Shown one piece after another: positions 53,757-64,000 of a DNA stretch of 64,000 bases; within the stretch, counting starts at the first letter, position 1, and every line of letters begins with the position of its first letter. Below the pieces are notes generated by a model. It worked only from the letters and a program-made list of their open reading frames with translations, was not told where the DNA came from and searched no databases. The DNA is taken from contig NZ_AP019700.1 of assembly GCF_006738645.1 (NCBI RefSeq), positions 2,058,001-2,122,000 of the forward strand. The letters are read 5' to 3'. The stretch is from Stella humosa (GTDB lineage: Bacteria > Pseudomonadota > Alphaproteobacteria > ATCC43930 > Allostellaceae). The position numbers were made by a program, and so were the translations under genes.

Positions 53757-53788
53757 AAAAGAAAGGGCCGGTCGTCGCCGACCGGCCC
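53757..53788 (-). terminator. rho-independent terminator of the molybdenum-hydroxylase operon
   Basis: A perfect 10-bp stem GGGCCGGTCG/CGACCGGCCC (53765-53774 and 53779-53788) with a 4-base loop is followed on the minus strand by TTTCTTTTT. It lies 25 bp past the CoxM-like stop codon. Confidence 0.85.
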
Positions 53789-53812
53789 CGTCTTCGTTCA
53801 TTCGGTAGCGGA

Positions 53813-54607
53813 TCAGCCGGCGCCGGCAACCGCACGCTTGGTCATCACGCCGATCAGGTGGGCGCGATATTCCGCCGAGGCGTGGATGTCGCTGTTGAGG
53901 TTGCCGGCCGGCGCCTTCAGCCCCTCGACCGCTGACGGGGAGAAGTTGGCGGACAGGGCGGCCTCGGCTTCCTTCCAGCGGAAGGCGGTCGGGCCGGCGC
54001 CGGTGACGCCGACGCGGACGCCCGCCGCCGTCTTGGCGACGAAGGCGCCGACGATGGCGTAGCGCGAGGCCGGGTTGCGGAACTTCTCGTAGGCCGACTT
54101 CTCGACGATCGGGAAGCTGACCGACTGGACGATCTCACCTTCTTCCAGGGCGGTCTCGAACATGCCCGTGAAGAAGTCGTCGGCCGTGATGGTCCGCTGG
54201 TTGGTGGTGACGGTCGCACCCAGCGCCAGCAGGGCGCCCGGATAGTCCGCCGCCGGGTCGTTGTTGCAGATCGACCCGCCCAGCGTTCCGCGGTTGCGCA
54301 CCTGCGGGTCGCCGATCAGGGCGGCCAACTGGGCGAGGCCCGGAATGGCGGACTTCACCTCGGCCGACGCGGCGACGGCGCCGTGCGTCGTCATCGCGCC
54401 GATGACGACGGCGTTGCCCTCGCGGCGGATGCCGGTCAGGCCCGTGACCTTGCCGAGGTCGATCAGGTCCGACGGCTGGGCCAGGCGCTGTTTTAGGGTC
54501 GGCAGCAGGGTCATGCCGCCGGCCACCAGCTTGCCGTCGTCGGCCTTGGCGAGCAGGGCCACGGCGTCGGCGACCGAAGTGGGGTTGTGGTACTCGAAAT
54601 TATACAT
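53813..54607 (-). CDS. CoxM-like FAD-binding subunit of molybdenum hydroxylase
   Basis: This 264-aa flavoprotein subunit passes electrons from the iron-sulfur subunit to a quinone or other acceptor. FAD-binding signatures are AKADDGKLVAGGMTLLPTLKQR near residue 18 and the GGSICNNDPAADYPGALLALGA segment near 108 (G-T-x-G-G-x-x-x-x-N/D-P). Length is typical for CoxM/CutM (about 288). The ATG at 54607 is favoured over 54676. It is the last of the three structural genes, 26 bp after the large subunit. Confidence 0.93.
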   Translation of the reverse strand: MYNFEYHNPTSVADAVALLAKADDGKLVAGGMTLLPTLKQRLAQPSDLIDLGKVTGLTGIRREGNAVVIGAMTTHGAVAASAEVKSAIPGLAQLAALIGDPQVRNRGTLGGSICNNDPAADYPGALLALGATVTTNQRTITADDFFTGMFETALEEGEIVQSVSFPIVEKSAYEKFRNPASRYAIVGAFVAKTAAGVRVGVTGAGPTAFRWKEAEAALSANFSPSAVEGLKAPAGNLNSDIHASAEYRAHLIGVMTKRAVAGAG

Positions 54608-54633
54608 GGGAGCGTCCTTTTCCCTTCGGTCCG

Positions 54634-57021
<2,388 letters not shown>

Positions 57022-57025
57022 GGCG

Positions 57026-57496
<471 letters not shown>

Positions 57497-57654
57497 GTTT
57501 CCTCCCTAGAGTTCGCTGTCAAGAAATGGTGGCACGAGCCCGGCGCGCCGCTTCCCAGTGCTTCGCCGCCCGGCTCGGTGGAACCCCCGACCGTCCAACT
57601 GTCGAACGGTCCGGGGCATTGGTCAAGCGCCCCCGCGGCGGCGGCGGGCCGCCG

Positions 57655-58374
57655 TCAGCGCGGGGTGGCGAAGACGAGCAGGATGAGGACGGCCAGCGCG
57701 ATCAACCCGATGATCCACACCGTGGGGTTGAGAGTGGATCGCGCCGGCGGTGCGGCGGGCGCCGGCGGGGCCGGGGGTGGTGCGGGACGCGGCGGCGCGG
57801 CCTGGATGGGCGGCGCCTCCACGGGTGCCGCGGCGTCGACCACGGCCGCCTCGATGGCAGGGGCTACCGCATCGACCGCGGCCGGCGCCGGGGCAATGGC
57901 CTCCGGCGCGGGTGGCGGGGCCGCCGCCGCGGCGTTGGCGGCGACCAGCTCGGCGAAGCGGCTGAAGAACTCCTCGGCCATCTTGCGCGCGGTGGCGTCG
58001 ATCAGGCGCGAGCCGATCTGGGCCAGCTTGCCGCCGACATTGGCGCTGACCGTGTAGCGCAGGATGGTGTCGGCGCCGTCGGCCTCCAGCTTCACCTCGG
58101 CCCCGCCCTTGGCGAAGCCGGCGGCCCCGCCCTGGCCTTCGCCGGTGATGCGGTAGCCGTTGGGCGGATCGAGGTCGGACATGGTGACCTTGCCGCCGAA
58201 CCGCGCCTTCACCGGCCCGACCTTGGCCGTGACCTTGGCGGTGAACTCGGTCGGCGAGGTCTTCTCGACCTCCTCGCAGCCGGGGATGCACTGGCGCAGC
58301 AGTTCGGTGTCGTTGAGCGCCGCCCAGACGGCCTCACGCGGGGCTGCGATCCGGTATTCGCCCGACATATCCAT
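57655..58374 (-). CDS. CoxG-like SRPBCC protein with C-terminal membrane anchor
   Basis: This 239-aa protein has an N-terminal SRPBCC/CoxG domain (MDMSGEYRIAAPREAVWAALND, LLRQCIPGCEEVEK, and KLAQIGSRLIDATARKMAEEFF near 117), a linker of about 60 residues made almost only of Ala and Pro, and a C-terminal helix (NPTVWIIGLIALAVLILLVFA). CoxG anchors CO dehydrogenase to the inner membrane and links it to the respiratory chain. Two close ATGs exist; the one at 58374 has AAGGAG 9 bases upstream. It lies upstream of CoxS on the same strand. Confidence 0.9.
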   Translation of the reverse strand: MDMSGEYRIAAPREAVWAALNDTELLRQCIPGCEEVEKTSPTEFTAKVTAKVGPVKARFGGKVTMSDLDPPNGYRITGEGQGGAAGFAKGGAEVKLEADGADTILRYTVSANVGGKLAQIGSRLIDATARKMAEEFFSRFAELVAANAAAAAPPPAPEAIAPAPAAVDAVAPAIEAAVVDAAAPVEAPPIQAAPPRPAPPPAPPAPAAPPARSTLNPTVWIIGLIALAVLILLVFATPR

Positions 58375-58638
58375 GATGAATCGCTCCTTGGCCGCCCCAG
58401 TAAGCCGCGAACCTATCGTCGGCCATGCCTGGGAGCAAGCCGGCGACGCGGATGGCCGGATCGGGCCGATACGAAGGAGCTTGCACGCGAGGGGTATTCT
58501 GCGCGAGTTTGCCGCCGCTACCGATGGCGGAGTGCTAGGCGCAGGCGCAAAGCATTCGCAATCAATGACCATCGGGGCGGACAGCGGCAGTGGGAGACGG
58601 GGAAGTCCCGTGGAAATTCCAATGGTCGAGGCAAGGAT

Positions 58639-59262
58639 GTGAGCGTTGAACAACTGATTGCCGATTATGGCACCTGGTTCTACGTCATCACATTCTTCTG
58701 GACGTTTCTCGAAGGGGAGACGTTCGTCATCATTGCCGGCGTGGCGGCCCAGAAGGGCCTGCTCGACTGGTGGTCGCTGTTCCTGTGCGCTTGGTTCGGC
58801 AGCTTCTGCGGCGACCAGACCTACTTCTGGATCGGCCGGCTGTACGGGCCCAAGGTGCTGGCCAAGTTCCCGCGCTGGCGCGCCGGCGTGGAAGGGGCCC
58901 TGTCGCAGGTGCAGCGCAACAGCACCTGGTTCATCCTGACCTTCCGGTTCATCTACGGCGTGCGCAACTTCGCCTCCTTCTCGCTAGGGATGGCGCGCGT
59001 CCAGCCGATGCGCTTCGCCGTCCTCAACTTCATCGCGGCCTTCGTCTGGGCGCTCTCCTTCGCCGGGGCCGGGTACATCTTCGGCGAGGCGTTCGAGGCT
59101 GTGGCCGGCGAATGGGTGCAGGGCGTGGGCCTTGTCCTGTTGACCTGCCTGGCGCTGTTCGCGATCCTGATGATCATGCGCGCGCGCCGTAACGGGAAGC
59201 GTCGGCGGGCGGCCGAGGCCCATGCCGCGGCCAGCCCGGTGGAGCCCCCGGCCGGGACCTGA
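58639..59262 (+). CDS. DedA-family membrane protein
   Basis: This 207-aa DedA protein has four to five hydrophobic segments and the family motifs LEGETFVIIAGVAAQKGLLDWW near residue 25 and FRFIYGVRNFASFSLGMA near 100 (the conserved F/R-x3-P/G-R region). DedA proteins move undecaprenyl phosphate or other lipids and support membrane potential. The GTG at 58639 was chosen because GAGG lies 7 bases upstream and the hydrophobic part begins soon after; the long upstream frame overlaps the CoxG gene. It diverges from CoxG over 264 bp. Confidence 0.87.
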   Translation: MSVEQLIADYGTWFYVITFFWTFLEGETFVIIAGVAAQKGLLDWWSLFLCAWFGSFCGDQTYFWIGRLYGPKVLAKFPRWRAGVEGALSQVQRNSTWFILTFRFIYGVRNFASFSLGMARVQPMRFAVLNFIAAFVWALSFAGAGYIFGEAFEAVAGEWVQGVGLVLLTCLALFAILMIMRARRNGKRRRAAEAHAAASPVEPPAGT

Positions 59263-59343
59263 AGCGCGCCGCCACCAGACAGTAACGGCCAGCGCCCGCG
59301 GGACAGAACGGCGCACCGCAAGACGTTCGACGGGGGTAGAGCG

Positions 59344-60765
59344 ATGCGACGTTTGATGGCGGCGATGTCCGGCGCGGCGGCAGCCGGGCACGCATTCCCC
59401 GCATGGGCGGCCGGGGCGGGGGTGCCACATATCGACGGCAGCGGGCTCGGCCTGCTGTGGGGCGTGCCGTTCGCCGGCATCCTGCTGTCCATCGCCATCC
59501 TGCCGCTGGTCGTGCCGCAGCTCTGGCATCATCATTTCGGCAAGATATCGGCCGCCTGGGCCCTGGCCTTCCTGGTGCCGGCCGTCGCCGTGTTCGGAAC
59601 GGGCGTGGCAGCCTACGAACTGGCCCATACGCTGCTGCTGGAATACATCCCCTTCATCGTGCTGCTGTGGGCGCTCTTCACGGTGGTCGGCGGCATCCGG
59701 CTGGTGGGCGACCTGCGCTCGTCGGCCGGCACGAACACGGCGATGCTGGCGATCGGTACTGTGCTGGCAAGCTGGATGGGCACCACCGGGGCGGCGATGC
59801 TGATGATCCGGCCGCTGATCCGGGCCAACGCCTGGCGCAAGAACCAGGCCCACGTCATGGTCTTCCTCATCTTCCTGGTCGCCAATGTCGGCGGCGCGCT
59901 GACGCCGATCGGCGACCCGCCGCTGTTCCTGGGTTTCCTCAAGGGCGTGCCGTTCTTCTGGCCGACGAGCGCGCTCTTCCTGCCCATGCTGGTGGTGGTG
60001 GGATCGTTGCTGGCGATCTTCTTCTTCCTCGACAGCTACCTCTTCACCCGCGAGACGGCACAGCCGCCGAACGACCGCACCGGCGAGCGGCTGGGGGTGG
60101 AAGGCGGCATCAACATCCCGCTGCTGGGTGCCATCGTCGGTGCGGTGCTGCTCCGCGGCGTCTGGCATTCAGGTGTGGACATCACCATCCATCATGTCCC
60201 GGTGCCGCTGGAGAGCATCGCCTCCAACCTGCTGCTGGTGGCGATTGGCCTGTTGTCGCTGCGCCTGACCCGGCAGGAGACGCGGGTCGGCAATGCCTTC
60301 TCCTGGGGACCGATCGCGGAAGTGGCCAAGCTCTTCGCCGGCATCTTCATCACCATCGTGCCCGTCATCGCCATCCTGCGCGCCGGGCCCGACGGCGCGA
60401 TGTCGGGGCTGGTGGCGCTGGTCACCGGGCCCGACGGGCGGCCGATCGACGCCTGGTATTTCTGGCTGTCGGGCGGCTTGTCGAGCTTCCTCGACAATGC
60501 GCCGACCTACCTCGTCTTCTTCAACCTGGCGGGCGGCGACCCGGCGGTGCTGACCAGCAGCCTGGCCTCGACCCTGGTGGCGATCTCGGCCGGCGCGGTC
60601 TTCATGGGCGCCAACACCTATATCGGCAACGCACCCAACTTCATGGTGAAGGCGATCGCCGAGGAGCGCGGCGTGAAGATGCCGAGCTTCTTCGGCTACA
60701 TGGCCTGGGCCGGCATCTTCCTGATCCCGCTGTTCGCCCTGGTGACGGTGATCTTCTTCCTCTGA
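59344..60765 (+). CDS. NhaD/CitM-like sodium:proton antiporter
   Basis: This 473-aa membrane protein of the ion transporter superfamily has about twelve membrane helices. Landmarks include PHIDGSGLGLLWGVPFAGILLSIAILPL near residue 28, GTTGAAMLMIRPLIRAN near 146, VGGALTPIGDPPLFLGF near 184 and SGGLSSFLDNAPTYLVFF near 376, the paired discontinuous-helix motifs of NhaD/ArsB-type carriers. It probably exchanges Na+ for H+, but organic-anion transport cannot be excluded. GGGGG lies 7 bases before the ATG. It converges with the stress-protein gene. Confidence 0.9.
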   Translation: MRRLMAAMSGAAAAGHAFPAWAAGAGVPHIDGSGLGLLWGVPFAGILLSIAILPLVVPQLWHHHFGKISAAWALAFLVPAVAVFGTGVAAYELAHTLLLEYIPFIVLLWALFTVVGGIRLVGDLRSSAGTNTAMLAIGTVLASWMGTTGAAMLMIRPLIRANAWRKNQAHVMVFLIFLVANVGGALTPIGDPPLFLGFLKGVPFFWPTSALFLPMLVVVGSLLAIFFFLDSYLFTRETAQPPNDRTGERLGVEGGINIPLLGAIVGAVLLRGVWHSGVDITIHHVPVPLESIASNLLLVAIGLLSLRLTRQETRVGNAFSWGPIAEVAKLFAGIFITIVPVIAILRAGPDGAMSGLVALVTGPDGRPIDAWYFWLSGGLSSFLDNAPTYLVFFNLAGGDPAVLTSSLASTLVAISAGAVFMGANTYIGNAPNFMVKAIAEERGVKMPSFFGYMAWAGIFLIPLFALVTVIFFL

Positions 60766-60772
60766 GGCGTCC

Positions 60773-61603
60773 TCAGTTCGCCTGCAGCACCGGCAGCGTC
60801 ATGTGCCGGCAGACATGGGCGGTGGCGCCGCCGAAGATCATCTCGCGCCAGCGCGTGTGGCCATAGGCGCCCATCACCAGCAGGTCGGCGTCGATGTCGG
60901 CGGCGGCCGCCAGCAGCATCGCCCCGGCGTCGCCCTCATCGCCCTCGCGGATGCGCACCTCGACCTGGATGCCGTGGCGACGCAAAAAGGTGGCGGCCGC
61001 CTCGGCCGACGCGGCCGGGCCGCCATCGCGGCCGATCGCCAGCAGCACGGTGGAATCGGCAGACTCCAGCAGCGGCAGGGCGGCGTGCAGGGCGCGCGCC
61101 GTGGTATGCGAATCCTTCCAGCCGATCAGCGCGCGACGTCCGATCGAGGCCGGCGCCGGGCGCCCGTGCGGCAGCACCAGGCAGGGACAGGCCGTCATCA
61201 GCGGCAGTTCCTCCATCGGGTGCAGCGAGATGACGTGGTCCAGCGTCATTGCCGCGTTCTGGCCGACGAGCGCGATGTCGGCAAAGCGGCTCTCGACCTT
61301 GATAACGTCGATCGGCTCGCCGTCGACGACGTGCATCTCGATCGCCACCCCTTCGCGCTGGCTGGCCTCTGCGACCAGGCCGCGGAAGATGTCCGCCTTC
61401 TCGCGCGCGATCGCGACGGCCTCGGCGATATAGGCCGCCGACGCGCCGCGTCCGACGATCGCGGCCGGCATCTGCGCCGGGGCCGTGACGTAGAGGGCGG
61501 TGACATGGGCATCCAGCCGGCGGGCCAGCACGACGGCCGTGGCGAGGCGATGGTCGGCTTCGCCGTCATTGGCGAGGTGGACCAGGATCGTCTTGACCGT
61601 CAT
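60773..61603 (-). CDS. tandem-domain universal stress protein
   Basis: This 276-aa cytoplasmic protein joins two UspA domains of about 135 residues. The first (MTVKTILVHLANDGEADHRLATAVVLARRL) has a degenerate nucleotide loop. The second ends with GAYGHTRWREMIFGGATAHVCRHM, which matches the ATP-binding G-x2-G-x9-G-(S/T) pattern. Such tandem proteins respond to stress and starvation; this one converges with the antiporter gene 8 bp away. Which compound it binds is not known. Confidence 0.92.
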   Translation of the reverse strand: MTVKTILVHLANDGEADHRLATAVVLARRLDAHVTALYVTAPAQMPAAIVGRGASAAYIAEAVAIAREKADIFRGLVAEASQREGVAIEMHVVDGEPIDVIKVESRFADIALVGQNAAMTLDHVISLHPMEELPLMTACPCLVLPHGRPAPASIGRRALIGWKDSHTTARALHAALPLLESADSTVLLAIGRDGGPAASAEAAATFLRRHGIQVEVRIREGDEGDAGAMLLAAAADIDADLLVMGAYGHTRWREMIFGGATAHVCRHMTLPVLQAN

Positions 61604-61686
61604 GCGGGCGGTTCCCCAGGAATGGACGCTTGAGCCAGGACCCGAGGCTAGTGGACCGGCCCCCGTCCTGGCAATGCGTCGTGCCG

Positions 61687-62661
61687 TCAGTGCCGCCGCG
61701 GCAGTTCGATGGCGTACTCTTCGAGCGGCAGGATGGACTTGATCACGCCGCGGGAGTGCAGGAACTCCGCAAAGCGCAGGTAGCGCGCCCGGTCGAGCGC
61801 CCCCGGCCGCAGTGCGAAGCGCGGCATGGTATCCCGCCAGGCCCGCCGGTTCAGTTCGTCGTCGAGCTGCTTGTGCTGGGCCAGGAACAGCTTCCAGCTC
61901 TCCTCCGGGTGGTTGATCAGGTACTGCGTGCCGCGCTCGACGGCATCGATGAAGGGGCGCAGCGGCAGGGTGCCGAGCCGGCCGCGCTGGGCCACCAGGA
62001 TCAGTTCGTCATAGGGCGGCACCCCTTCCTCCTCGACGAAGAAGGCGCGGCCCTTCTTGCCGATCAGTTCGAGCTGCGTCAGCTCGAAGTTGCGATAGGC
62101 GCCGATGATGGCGTCCACCCGGCCGCTCGCCAGGGCCGGCGTCAGGCCGAAGCCGACATTGATCAGCTTGATGTCGGCCACGGTCAGGCCGTGGCGGGCC
62201 AGCATCGCGCCCATCGTCGCATCCTCGGTGCCGGCGACCGCGAAGCCGACCGTCTTGCCCTTGAGGTCGGCGATCGAGCGGATCGGGCTGGCATCCAGCA
62301 CCACCAGGCTGTTCAGCGGCGTGGCGATGAGCGTGCCGATGCGGGTCAGCGGCAGGCCCTGGCCGGTCTGGATGTGCAGGTGCGGCTGGTAGCTGACCGC
62401 GATGTCGGCCTTGCCGACCGCCACCAGCTTGGGCGGGTCGTTCGGGTCGCTGGGCGCGATCAGGCGGACGTCGAGCCCGGCCTCGCGGAAATAGCCGCGC
62501 TCCAGCGTCACCACCAGCGGCGCATGGTCGGGATTGACGTACCAGTCCAGCAGCACGTCGAGCTTCGTCAGGGGCGGGGCAGGGGGTTTGGTCTGCGCCT
62601 GGGCCGCCGGTGCGGCGAGGGCGAGCAGGATGGCGGCCGCGAGCAGGCGGATCGGTTTCAT
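61687..62661 (-). CDS. ThiY-like ABC substrate-binding protein (NMT1/THI5 family)
   Basis: This 324-aa periplasmic protein has a signal peptide (MKPIRLLAAAILLALAAPAAQA) and the NMT1/THI5 domain. LDVLLDWYVNPDHAPLVVTLERGYF near residue 34, followed by GLDVRLIAPSDPND, is the ThiY pattern for thiamine-pyrimidine precursors (formyl-aminopyrimidine or HMP). It overlaps the permease gene by 4 bp. The binding ligand is inferred from the family, and taurine- or nitrate-type proteins are related alternatives. Confidence 0.88.
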   Translation of the reverse strand: MKPIRLLAAAILLALAAPAAQAQTKPPAPPLTKLDVLLDWYVNPDHAPLVVTLERGYFREAGLDVRLIAPSDPNDPPKLVAVGKADIAVSYQPHLHIQTGQGLPLTRIGTLIATPLNSLVVLDASPIRSIADLKGKTVGFAVAGTEDATMGAMLARHGLTVADIKLINVGFGLTPALASGRVDAIIGAYRNFELTQLELIGKKGRAFFVEEEGVPPYDELILVAQRGRLGTLPLRPFIDAVERGTQYLINHPEESWKLFLAQHKQLDDELNRRAWRDTMPRFALRPGALDRARYLRFAEFLHSRGVIKSILPLEEYAIELPRRH

Positions 62662-63407
62662 CGGGACCTTCCCAGGGTTTCGGGTTGCCACGGAACGAGC
62701 CGGCGCAGCAGCGCATCCAGCCCGTAATAGAGCGCGATCGCCATGGCGGCCAGGACCACCAGGGCGGCGAACAGCAGGTCGATCTGCATGCGGCCGTTGG
62801 CATGCAGCATGAGGAAGCCGAGGCCGGCGCCGCTGCCGACCCATTCGCCGATGACGGCGCCGATGGGGGCGACGGCGGCCGCGATGCGCAGCCCCTGGGC
62901 CAGGGCGGGCAGGGCGGCCGGCACGCGCATCTGGCGCAGGATGGCGCCCTCGCTGGCGCCCATCGTCCGCGCCAGCTCCATCCAGCCGGTGGGCGTGGTG
63001 CGCAGCCCGTCGAAGAACGAGGTGGCGACGGGGAAGTAGATGACGAGGGCCGCCATCACGATCTTCGACGCCAGTCCGTAGCCGAACCACAGCACCAGCA
63101 GCGGCGCCAGCGCGAAGACGGGAATGGCCTGGCTGGCGATGACGACCGGCAGCAGCCAGCGCCGGGCGAGGGCCGAGCGCACCACCAGCAGCGCGGTACC
63201 GACGCCCAGCGCAACGCCGACGAGGAGGCCGACGACGATCTCGGTCGCCGTGATCAGGGCATGCTCGGCCAGCAGGTCGGCGCGCATCCACAGTGCCAGC
63301 GCGACGGAACTGGGTGGCGGCAGGATGTAGAAGGGCAGGCCGAACAGCCAGGTCGCCGCCTCCCAGAGGGCGAGCAGGCCGGCGGCGGTGATCAGTCCGC
63401 GGATCAT
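62658..63407 (-). CDS. ThiX-like ABC transporter permease
   Basis: This 249-aa permease has six membrane helices and the BPD_transp_1 EAA loop in LARTMGASEGAILRQMRVPAALPALAQG near residue 140, as in ThiX, SsuC and TauC. TEIVVGLLVGVALGVGTAL near 55 is the family's second helix. It lies between a ThiY-like binding-protein gene and an ATPase gene with 4-bp or shorter spacings, so the three make one importer. Confidence 0.93.
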   Translation of the reverse strand: MIRGLITAAGLLALWEAATWLFGLPFYILPPPSSVALALWMRADLLAEHALITATEIVVGLLVGVALGVGTALLVVRSALARRWLLPVVIASQAIPVFALAPLLVLWFGYGLASKIVMAALVIYFPVATSFFDGLRTTPTGWMELARTMGASEGAILRQMRVPAALPALAQGLRIAAAVAPIGAVIGEWVGSGAGLGFLMLHANGRMQIDLLFAALVVLAAMAIALYYGLDALLRRLVPWQPETLGRSR

Positions 63408-63410
63408 TAG

Positions 63411-64000
63411 TCAGGTCCCGTCGTCGGCCAGGCGGCGCAGCAACTCGCCCTGGAGCGCCAGCACGGCTGCGTCGTCCACCGCGCGCAAGGGTTCGCCCGG
63501 CGGCAGGATCGGGTCGGACAGGCGGGCCGGCCGGCCCGTCATCACGAACACCCGGTGGCCCAGCCGCAGCGCTTCCAGCGGGTCGTGGGTCACCAGCAGG
63601 ACCGTGCGCCCGGCCAGCCGCTCGGCCGCAAGGGCTTGCAGGCGCAGGCGCGTGACGGCGTCGACGGCGGCAAAGGGCTCGTCCATCAGGACGATCGGCC
63701 GGTCCTCCATCAGCGTGCGGGCCAGCGCCACGCGCTGGCGCATGCCGCCCGACAGGGCCGCCGGCCGCTGGCCCGCTGCGGCCGACAGGCCGAGCTCGCC
63801 CAGCAGGGCATCGGCCCGCGCGCGGTCGGGCCGCTCGCCGCGCAGGCGCTGGCCCAGCAGCACGTTGTCGCGCGCGTCCAGCCACGGCAGCAGCAGGTCC
63901 TGCTGGGCCATGAAGGCGATGCGGGGGGCGATCGGCAGGCGGTCCCCGGCGGTGACGCCGCCGCCGGGCAGGCCGGGCACCAGCCCCGCCACCAGCCGCA
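63411..64000 (-). CDS. ThiZ-like ABC ATPase, N-terminus outside window
   Basis: About 196 C-terminal codons of an ABC ATPase of the nitrate/sulfonate/taurine/pyrimidine group are present. The Q-loop FMAQQDLLLPW, signature LSGGMRQRVALART, Walker B IVLMDEPFAAVD and His in LLVTHDPLEALRLG are visible; Walker A lies beyond the right edge. The gene precedes the permease by 3 bp. It supplies energy for the ThiX/ThiY-like importer. Confidence 0.92.
   Translation of the reverse strand, partial: RLVAGLVPGLPGGGVTAGDRLPIAPRIAFMAQQDLLLPWLDARDNVLLGQRLRGERPDRARADALLGELGLSAAAGQRPAALSGGMRQRVALARTLMEDRPIVLMDEPFAAVDAVTRLRLQALAAERLAGRTVLLVTHDPLEALRLGHRVFVMTGRPARLSDPILPPGEPLRAVDDAAVLALQGELLRRLADDGT

Overview
The window is a GC-rich stretch of bacterial chromosome, densely packed with genes, many joined by 4-bp ATGA/GTGA overlaps. 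The gene families point to an alphaproteobacterium, probably of the Rhodospirillales type: an EipB/DUF1849 envelope protein, TAXI and DctPQM TRAP transporters, aerobic CO-dehydrogenase-like molybdenum hydroxylase genes, and a possible EcfG-type stress promoter before katE. I cannot name the genus. I saw no rRNA, tRNA, CRISPR array, prophage or origin. The one mobile element recognised is an IS630-family insertion at 6908-8075.

Layout. 1-6.9 kb: an acyl-CoA ligase/SDR pair and a TorF-type porin face an operon of APH-type kinase, acyl-CoA dehydrogenase, SDR and NUDIX, which looks like a (hydroxy)acyl-CoA degradation island. 6.9-8.1 kb: the IS630 element. 8.1-16.4 kb: alpha/beta hydrolase and MaoC dehydratase; 6-phosphogluconate dehydrogenase with gluconokinase; large catalase KatE; a 2-hydroxyacid dehydrogenase; EipB; and an unrecognised protein. 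16.4-26.8 kb: a TAXI-TRAP transporter, a coiled-coil LytM/M23 protein, RidA with a PLP dehydratase, a HAD dehalogenase, a lytic transglycosylase, and a compositionally distinct trypsin-like RTX protease.

26.8-32.9 kb (minus strand) is a maturation operon for a molybdenum hydroxylase: CoxD-type AAA ATPase, CoxE-type VWA protein, XdhC split into two genes, a fused molybdopterin-binding/MocA protein and a cysteine desulfurase. Its likely client is the form II CO-dehydrogenase-like enzyme (S-L-M gene order, with a membrane-anchored CoxG) at 53.8-58.4 kb, about 21 kb away.

35.2-51.2 kb is catabolic and transport DNA. An esterase and FCD-GntR regulator diverge from a Zn alcohol dehydrogenase, a DctPQM TRAP importer and a Baeyer-Villiger-type monooxygenase. 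A five-gene dipeptide-type ABC importer then diverges from a compact operon of a 68-aa AtzG-like protein, an amidase, a [2Fe-2S] ferredoxin and a MOSC protein. I consider this last operon, next to the importer, the best candidate for an undescribed pathway: uptake, amide hydrolysis and possible molybdenum-dependent N-oxide reduction.

The remainder holds an SGNH hydrolase, a YegP-like protein behind four 17-bp repeats, a MetA acyltransferase with a structured leader, a DedA protein, an NhaD-like antiporter, a tandem universal stress protein and a ThiXYZ-like pyrimidine importer cut by the right edge.
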